From JARRQB01 sp965368585 (GTDB taxonomy: Bacteria > Pseudomonadota > Gammaproteobacteria > Chromatiales > Chromatiaceae): a stretch of DNA of 25,805 nt. Below are positions 21,470 through 25,805 of this stretch, piece after piece. The first letter of the stretch is position 1. Each line of letters opens with the position of its first letter. The notes below the pieces were generated by a model. The model had not been told where the DNA came from. It made no database searches and worked only from the letters and a program-made list of their open reading frames with translations. A program made the translations under genes and the position numbers. The stretch is from the NCBI GenBank assembly GCA_965368585.1, contig CBDUNM010000057.1:1-25805 (forward strand), in the 5' to 3' direction.

Positions 21470-22419
21470 TGAACTTCGATGCCGCACGCGCCGTGACGGA
21501 TTTCTCCGGCCTGGCGAAGCTCAAGGCCCAGGCGCGCGCCGATCAAGGGGCCGCCACCGAAGAAGTCGCGCAGCAGTTCGAAGCGTTGTTCGTGCAAATG
21601 ATGCTGCAGCGTATGCGGGAGGCGAGCTTCGGCGGCGGGCTGCTGGATAGCCAGCAGAGTCTTTTTTACCGCGATCTGTACGACCAGCAGCTGGCAAGCC
21701 ACCTGTCGACGCGGGGCGGTTTGGGGCTGGCCGATACCATCAAACGACAGCTCGGCGGTGCCGGTGGCGGCGAACTGGCGGCTACCCTGACGCGTACCGG
21801 GCGCGATCATGCCGCGCCCGCGGTAGCGCAGGTCCGACGCTACGAGGCACGTCCCGCAAGCGCGCCTCAAGGCATACCGGCCGGTGCCGCGGAGGCGGTA
21901 ACCGACAGCGCACCGGTCGACGGCCCCTACGCTTTCGTTCGCGAGTTGTGGCCCGCCGCAGAGCGCGCGGCCAGTGACATGGGTGTCGATCCCGCGGTCC
22001 TGCTGGCACAAGCGGCGTTGGAGACCGGCTGGGGCAGGCACGTGATGCGTGACGCTCAGGGACGAAACAGTCATAACCTGTTTGGCATCAAGGCCGACCG
22101 ACGCTGGGCGGGCGATACGGTGCGCAAGACCACGCTCGAGTATAAAGACGGCGTCGCGCTCAAGACGCGAGCGGATTTTCGTGCGTACGACAGTTACGAA
22201 CACGCCTTTAAAGACTACGTGCAGTTTATCCGGGACAATCCGCGTTACCGCGATGCCTTGCAGGTTACGGGAGAGCCCAAGGCCTACTTTCAGGCGTTGC
22301 AGAACGCGGGTTACGCCACCGATCCAGCCTACGCCGACAAGATCACGCGAATTTTCGAGGGGCCGCATATGCGGGCGGCGCTGACATCTTTTCAATCTCC
22401 CGCTGCACGGTCGCTATAG
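21469..22419 (+). CDS. flgJ: FlgJ, rod-cap protein with peptidoglycan hydrolase domain
   Basis: FlgJ scaffolds rod assembly with its N-terminal half and opens the peptidoglycan with its C-terminal glucosaminidase domain. The N-terminal domain (about 1-95) has VAQQFEALFVQMMLQRMREASFGGGLLDSQQSLFYRDLYDQQLASHLS. An Ala/Pro-rich linker (about 100-150) follows. The hydrolase domain (about 155-305) shows DPAVLLAQAALETGWG with catalytic Glu185, NSHNLFGIKADRRWAG at 200-215 and YDSYEHAFKDYVQFIRDNPRYRDAL. This bifunctional form is typical of gammaproteobacteria. ATG 21469 overlaps the flgI stop by one base. Confidence 0.97.
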   Translation: MNFDAARAVTDFSGLAKLKAQARADQGAATEEVAQQFEALFVQMMLQRMREASFGGGLLDSQQSLFYRDLYDQQLASHLSTRGGLGLADTIKRQLGGAGGGELAATLTRTGRDHAAPAVAQVRRYEARPASAPQGIPAGAAEAVTDSAPVDGPYAFVRELWPAAERAASDMGVDPAVLLAQAALETGWGRHVMRDAQGRNSHNLFGIKADRRWAGDTVRKTTLEYKDGVALKTRADFRAYDSYEHAFKDYVQFIRDNPRYRDALQVTGEPKAYFQALQNAGYATDPAYADKITRIFEGPHMRAALTSFQSPAARSL

Positions 22420-22466
22420 ATGGACGGCGAGCCACATCGTGAAACAGTAGTGACCGGAGTGTCCTG

Positions 22467-24437
22467 ATGGCGAGTATTCTCAGCACGGGTATCAGTGCCT
22501 TGACGTCCTTTCAGCGCCAGCTGACGACGATCGGCCACAACATCGCCAATGTCAATACGCCAGGCTACAGCCGCCAGCTGGTGGATTACGCCACGCGCGA
22601 CCCGGAGATAACGGGCGCGGGCTGGATAGGGCAGGGTGTCGAAATCACAGATATTCGGCGCGCTTACGACAGCTTTCTCGCCGCGCAGGTCAGGTCGACG
22701 GAGAGTTCGGCGGCGGAGTTCGACGCCTTTCACCGGATGTCGGTGCAGTTGGACGATCTGGTAGCCGATCCCAATCTGGGCCTGGATCCGGTGATGCAGC
22801 GCTTTTTCGACGCCATGCAGGATCTGACCGATGACCCCAGTTCGGTGGCGGCGCGCCAGGTAGTGCTCGCCGAAGCCAATGCCTTGTCCGACCGGTTCCA
22901 TTTTCTCGATGAGCGCCTGGATACGATCAAGTCCCAGGTCAATACCGAAGTCCGCAATTCCATCGACGAGATCAACGCCATTGCGCAGGGCATCGCGGAA
23001 ATGAACCAGGCGATCATTCGGGCGGGCGGGCAGGCGGCCGGAAAATCGCCCAACGACCTGCTGGACAAGCGCGAGCAACTGCTGTTCGAACTCTCGGAGC
23101 ACATTGCCGTCGACGTCGTGCAACAGGAAGACGGGGCGCTCAACGTGTTCGTCGGCAACGGGCAGTCGCTGGTCATGGGAACGCAGGCAGGCATGATGGG
23201 GACCCGACCGGGTGACCCCGACGCGCAAGACCTCGATATCACGATCAACTATGGCTTCGGCGCGCAGGTGGTCACCCGCCAGATCGCGGGCGGCAGCATC
23301 GGCGGTTTAACACGCTTCGGCAAGGATTTGATGGGCCAGACCCAATCGCAACTGGGCCTGGTCGCGGTCGGGCTGTCGAACCAGGTCAATGCCTTGCACG
23401 CGCTCGGGCTGGACCTCGAGGGCGATTACGGCGGGGACTTCTTCGCGCCGCCCCGTGGCTTGGTGCGGCCCAGGACCGACAATGTCGGCACCGGTTCCGT
23501 CACATTCGACTATACCGATGTCGCCGGTCTGACTACCAGCGACTACAGTCTGGTCTACAACGGCGCGGACAGTTACACCTTGACGCGGATGAGCGACGGC
23601 GCCACGACGGCCATCGCCACGGGCGGTGCCTATCCCTTCACTACGGCGGCGATTGACGGGTTCACGCTGACCCTTTCGGCCGGCGCGGCAACCGACGATA
23701 GCTTCCTGGTGGTGCCGACCCGGGAGGCCGCAGGCAACATTGACGTCAGCGTTGCGCAGGTGAACGATATCGCAGCGGCCGGCGCGCTGCGCTCGGGTGA
23801 GAGAACCGACCTCGACGGCGCACCAGTGAATACCGGCAGCGGTCGGATTTCCCAGCCCACGGTCGGCAGCCTCGCCGGTCTGCCGCTGTCCGGATCGGGT
23901 GGCGATGTGGTGCTGGCCTTCAGTACCGATGTCGATGGCCTGGGCAACCCGGGCTTTGCCGTGACCGGTGGTGCGACGGCCACGCTGCTCTACGACCCGG
24001 CGACCGAGGGTTCGGGCAAGACCTTTACCCTGGCCTCCGGCGATATGATGTTCGCGATGTCCGGCAATCCAGCGGCGGGCGACGAGTTCGTGATAACGGA
24101 CAACATCAATGGCACCGGTGACAATCGCAACGCCGGTTTAATGGCCGAACTACAGAACGCCAAGTCCCTGCTGGGAGGGTCGGCGACGCTGCAAGCCGGC
24201 TATACGAGAATGGTTTCCAACATCGGCGCCAAGACCAGCGAGGCGGGCATCGGTGCCGCGGCCCAGAAAGGTTTGCTGCAGTCGGCCGAAGATAACTACA
24301 AAGCAGTGTCCGGGGTCAATCTGGATGAAGAGGCGGCCAAGCTGATTCAGTTTCAGCAGGCCTATCAGGCCTCCGCCCAGGTAATCAGTGTGGCCCAGAC
24401 CTTGTTCGATACCCTGATTGGTGCGGTGCGGAGGTAG
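22467..24437 (+). CDS. flgK: FlgK, hook-filament junction protein 1 (HAP1)
   Basis: FlgK joins hook to filament together with FlgL. The N-terminus ILSTGISALTSFQRQLTTIGHNIANVNTPGYSRQLVDYATR has the HAP signature NxANVNTPGYSRQ. The helical block around residues 90-190 includes DAMQDLTDDPSSVAARQVVLAEANALSDRF and NDLLDKREQLLFELSEHIAVDV. The C-terminus GVNLDEEAAKLIQFQQAYQASAQVISVAQTLFDTLIGAV is the FlgN-binding axial helix. At 656 residues it is on the long side; the extra length is a Gly/Thr/Asp-rich outer domain at about 320-560. GGAG precedes ATG 22467. It is 47 bases after flgJ and ends 2 bases before flgL. Confidence 0.97.
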   Translation: MASILSTGISALTSFQRQLTTIGHNIANVNTPGYSRQLVDYATRDPEITGAGWIGQGVEITDIRRAYDSFLAAQVRSTESSAAEFDAFHRMSVQLDDLVADPNLGLDPVMQRFFDAMQDLTDDPSSVAARQVVLAEANALSDRFHFLDERLDTIKSQVNTEVRNSIDEINAIAQGIAEMNQAIIRAGGQAAGKSPNDLLDKREQLLFELSEHIAVDVVQQEDGALNVFVGNGQSLVMGTQAGMMGTRPGDPDAQDLDITINYGFGAQVVTRQIAGGSIGGLTRFGKDLMGQTQSQLGLVAVGLSNQVNALHALGLDLEGDYGGDFFAPPRGLVRPRTDNVGTGSVTFDYTDVAGLTTSDYSLVYNGADSYTLTRMSDGATTAIATGGAYPFTTAAIDGFTLTLSAGAATDDSFLVVPTREAAGNIDVSVAQVNDIAAAGALRSGERTDLDGAPVNTGSGRISQPTVGSLAGLPLSGSGGDVVLAFSTDVDGLGNPGFAVTGGATATLLYDPATEGSGKTFTLASGDMMFAMSGNPAAGDEFVITDNINGTGDNRNAGLMAELQNAKSLLGGSATLQAGYTRMVSNIGAKTSEAGIGAAAQKGLLQSAEDNYKAVSGVNLDEEAAKLIQFQQAYQASAQVISVAQTLFDTLIGAVRR

Positions 24438-24439
24438 TC

Positions 24440-25345
24440 ATGCGTATTTCCACCTTGAGTTTCAATGACCGGGCGGTGAACGCAATGCTCGATCAGCAGT
24501 CGACGCTGAGCAAGACTCAACTGCAGCTTGCGACCGGCAAGCGCATCCTCACCCCGTCCGACGATCCCTCGGGCTCGGCCCGTACGCTCGACCTGCAGAA
24601 GTTCATCAAGACCCAGGCGCAGTATCAGGACAACATCGGCGTGGTGCGTTTGCGTTTGGAGTTTCAGGAAAGCGCCCTTGATTCGGCCACCCGGCTGATG
24701 CAACGAGCGCACGAACTGGCGATTCAGGGTAACAACGCAACGCTCGGCTCGTCCGAGAAGACCGCGTTAGCCAGCGAAGTCGATCAATTGCTGGATCAAC
24801 TGGTCGCGCTGGCGAACACCAAGGACGCCAACGGGGAGTATTTGTTTTCGGGTTACCAGCGCGACATTCAACCCATCGTCGATGCCGGTGGCGGTACGTT
24901 TCAGTACCAAGGTGATATGGGTCAACGCATGCTGCGGGTATCGGCCGACCGGCAGGTTCGGGATGCCGAGAATGCATTCGAGATATTCGTCGATGTGGCG
25001 GCGTCCGGCGGCGGCACACAGAATGCATTCTCGACGCTCTACACGCTCGCGCAGGACCTGCGCAGCGGCGCCGAGGTGTCGTCCTCGATCAACGACCTGC
25101 AACTGGCGATGGAAAAGACCGTGGAAATGCGCACCAGCGCCGGCGCACGCCTCAACACGGTCGAAGAGCAGGAGGAGGTGAACGACGGCTTCCTGCTGGC
25201 GCTGAAGACTCAACTCTCGCAGATAGAAGACCTGGATTTCGCCGAGGCGGTTTCCCGGTTGAATCTGCAGGCGACTGCGCTGCAGGCGGCGCAGCAGTCT
25301 TATGCGAAGATCCAGGGTTTGTCTTTGTTTAACTATATTCGTTGA
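24440..25345 (+). CDS. flgL: FlgL, hook-filament junction protein 3 (HAP3)
   Basis: FlgL sits between FlgK and flagellin. The 301-residue protein starts MRISTLSFNDRAVNAMLDQQSTLSKTQLQLATGKRILTPSDDPSGSARTLDLQ, the flagellin-like N-terminal helix with the GKRxxxPSDDP motif. It also has the ELAIQGNNATLGSSEKTALASEVDQLLDQLVALANTKDANGEYLFSGYQ block. The C-terminal flagellin-like helix is DLDFAEAVSRLNLQATALQAAQQSYAKIQGLSLFNYI. GGAGGT lies just before ATG 24440, and the gene follows the flgK stop by two bases, so translation is coupled. It is the last structural gene of the run. FlgN, its chaperone, is at 10937-11404. Confidence 0.97.
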   Translation: MRISTLSFNDRAVNAMLDQQSTLSKTQLQLATGKRILTPSDDPSGSARTLDLQKFIKTQAQYQDNIGVVRLRLEFQESALDSATRLMQRAHELAIQGNNATLGSSEKTALASEVDQLLDQLVALANTKDANGEYLFSGYQRDIQPIVDAGGGTFQYQGDMGQRMLRVSADRQVRDAENAFEIFVDVAASGGGTQNAFSTLYTLAQDLRSGAEVSSSINDLQLAMEKTVEMRTSAGARLNTVEEQEEVNDGFLLALKTQLSQIEDLDFAEAVSRLNLQATALQAAQQSYAKIQGLSLFNYIR

Positions 25346-25365
25346 TCGTCGGAATCTGACCTTAT

Positions 25366-25805
25366 ATGCGCCACGACTACTGTGTCAAAGGCGATGCCTT
25401 CAGGCTGCGACCAGTGTCGGTGGACGATGCTGATTTCATCTGTCAGCTAAGAAACGACGTGGAGCGGACCGCCTACCTGCATCGCATATCGGCGGACACT
25501 GAAGCCCAGCGCGCTTGGCTGGAAGACTACTATCAGCGAACCGGCGACTACTACTTTGTCGTAGAACGGGACGCTACGGGTGATGCCGAGGGGCTCATCG
25601 GGCTCTATGATCATTGTGAAAATGCCGCAGAATGGGGTCGTTGGATACTGAGGAAGGGCTCTCTTGCTGCCTTGGAAAGTGCGATTCTGATTTATCAGTT
25701 CGGATTTGATGTTTTGGCTTGCGAGCGAATCTACTGCAACACCGTTTTGCAGAACCGGCGCGTGGTTTCCTTTCACGATTCATTCGGAGCTGTCCGGACG
25801 GGAGT
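25366..25805 (+). CDS. GNAT-type N-acetyltransferase, N-terminal part (runs off the window)
   Basis: From ATG 25366 a frame stays open to the last base of the window, giving 146 residues without a stop. It reads MRHDYCVKGDAFRLRPVSVDDADFICQLRND, then LHRISADTEAQRAWLEDYYQRTGDYYFVVER, GLIGLYDHCENAAEWGRWILRKG and a late ACERIYCNTVLQNRRVVSFHDSFGA. This is the RimJ/RimL-like GNAT pattern: LRPxxxDDAxFIxxLRND, E-x-Q-x-x-W, the beta-4 GxIGLYD strand, and the C-terminal N-x-x-V-x-x-F-H-x-x-x-G-F/A segment. The acetyl-CoA loop (usually QxxGxG/A) reads LRKGSLAALES. PseH-like members acetylate amino sugars for flagellin glycans. Its place right after flgL makes that role plausible but not shown. It begins 20 bases after flgL. 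Confidence 0.8.
   Translation, partial: MRHDYCVKGDAFRLRPVSVDDADFICQLRNDVERTAYLHRISADTEAQRAWLEDYYQRTGDYYFVVERDATGDAEGLIGLYDHCENAAEWGRWILRKGSLAALESAILIYQFGFDVLACERIYCNTVLQNRRVVSFHDSFGAVRTG

Noticed and set aside
21202..22395. 397-codon open frame on the minus strand
   Set aside because: It lies wholly antisense to flgI and flgJ, whose products are unmistakable. It has an Arg/Gly/Val-rich composition typical of shadows in GC-rich genes.
22392..23228. 278-codon minus-strand frame
   Set aside because: It is antisense to flgK and has no recognisable domain.

Overview
The window looks like a chromosomal segment of a polarly flagellated gammaproteobacterium. The order flgA-flgM-flgN divergent from cheV-cheR-flgBCDEFGHIJKL, the predicted sigma-54 and sigma-28 promoters, and a FlgJ with a muramidase domain are typical of Pseudomonas, Vibrio and Chromatiales-like lineages. 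The genus cannot be fixed from the sequence.

Region 1 (1 to about 10.7 kb) is a loosely packed surface-glycan island. It starts inside a probable glycosyltransferase gene cut by the window edge. On the minus strand follow a D-2-hydroxyacid dehydrogenase, a decayed nonulosonate synthase (neuB) gene, an apparent fusion of a family 2 glycosyltransferase with a CMP-sialic-acid-synthetase-type cytidylyltransferase, and a TylF-like methyltransferase. On the plus strand are an ExoV-like pyruvyl transferase and a three-gene group: a short NeuB-like synthase, a formyltransferase and a polysaccharide deacetylase. An FkbM-type methyltransferase closes the island on the minus strand. The long spacers carry several inverted-repeat (MITE-like) elements, a tandem hairpin array, a 66-bp direct repeat and gene remnants. 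This suggests repeated rearrangement.

Region 2 (10.9 to 12.6 kb, minus strand) holds flgN, flgM and flgA. A sigma-28-type promoter sits between flgA and flgM. Region 3 (12.9 to 25.3 kb, plus strand) holds cheV and cheR behind a second sigma-28-type promoter. Then come flgB to flgL behind a good sigma-54 -24/-12 promoter. Together these encode the rod, hook, L and P rings, hook cap, rod-cap muramidase and hook-filament junction proteins, with the anti-sigma-28 switch and the FlgK/FlgL chaperone. A MITE-like element splits the run between flgF and flgG. A weak sigma-54-like site lies just after it.

Region 4 (25.37 kb to the end) is the start of a GNAT acetyltransferase gene, cut by the window edge. 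An acyltransferase next to flgL, and nonulosonate genes on the other side, would fit flagellin or surface glycosylation, but that link is inference.
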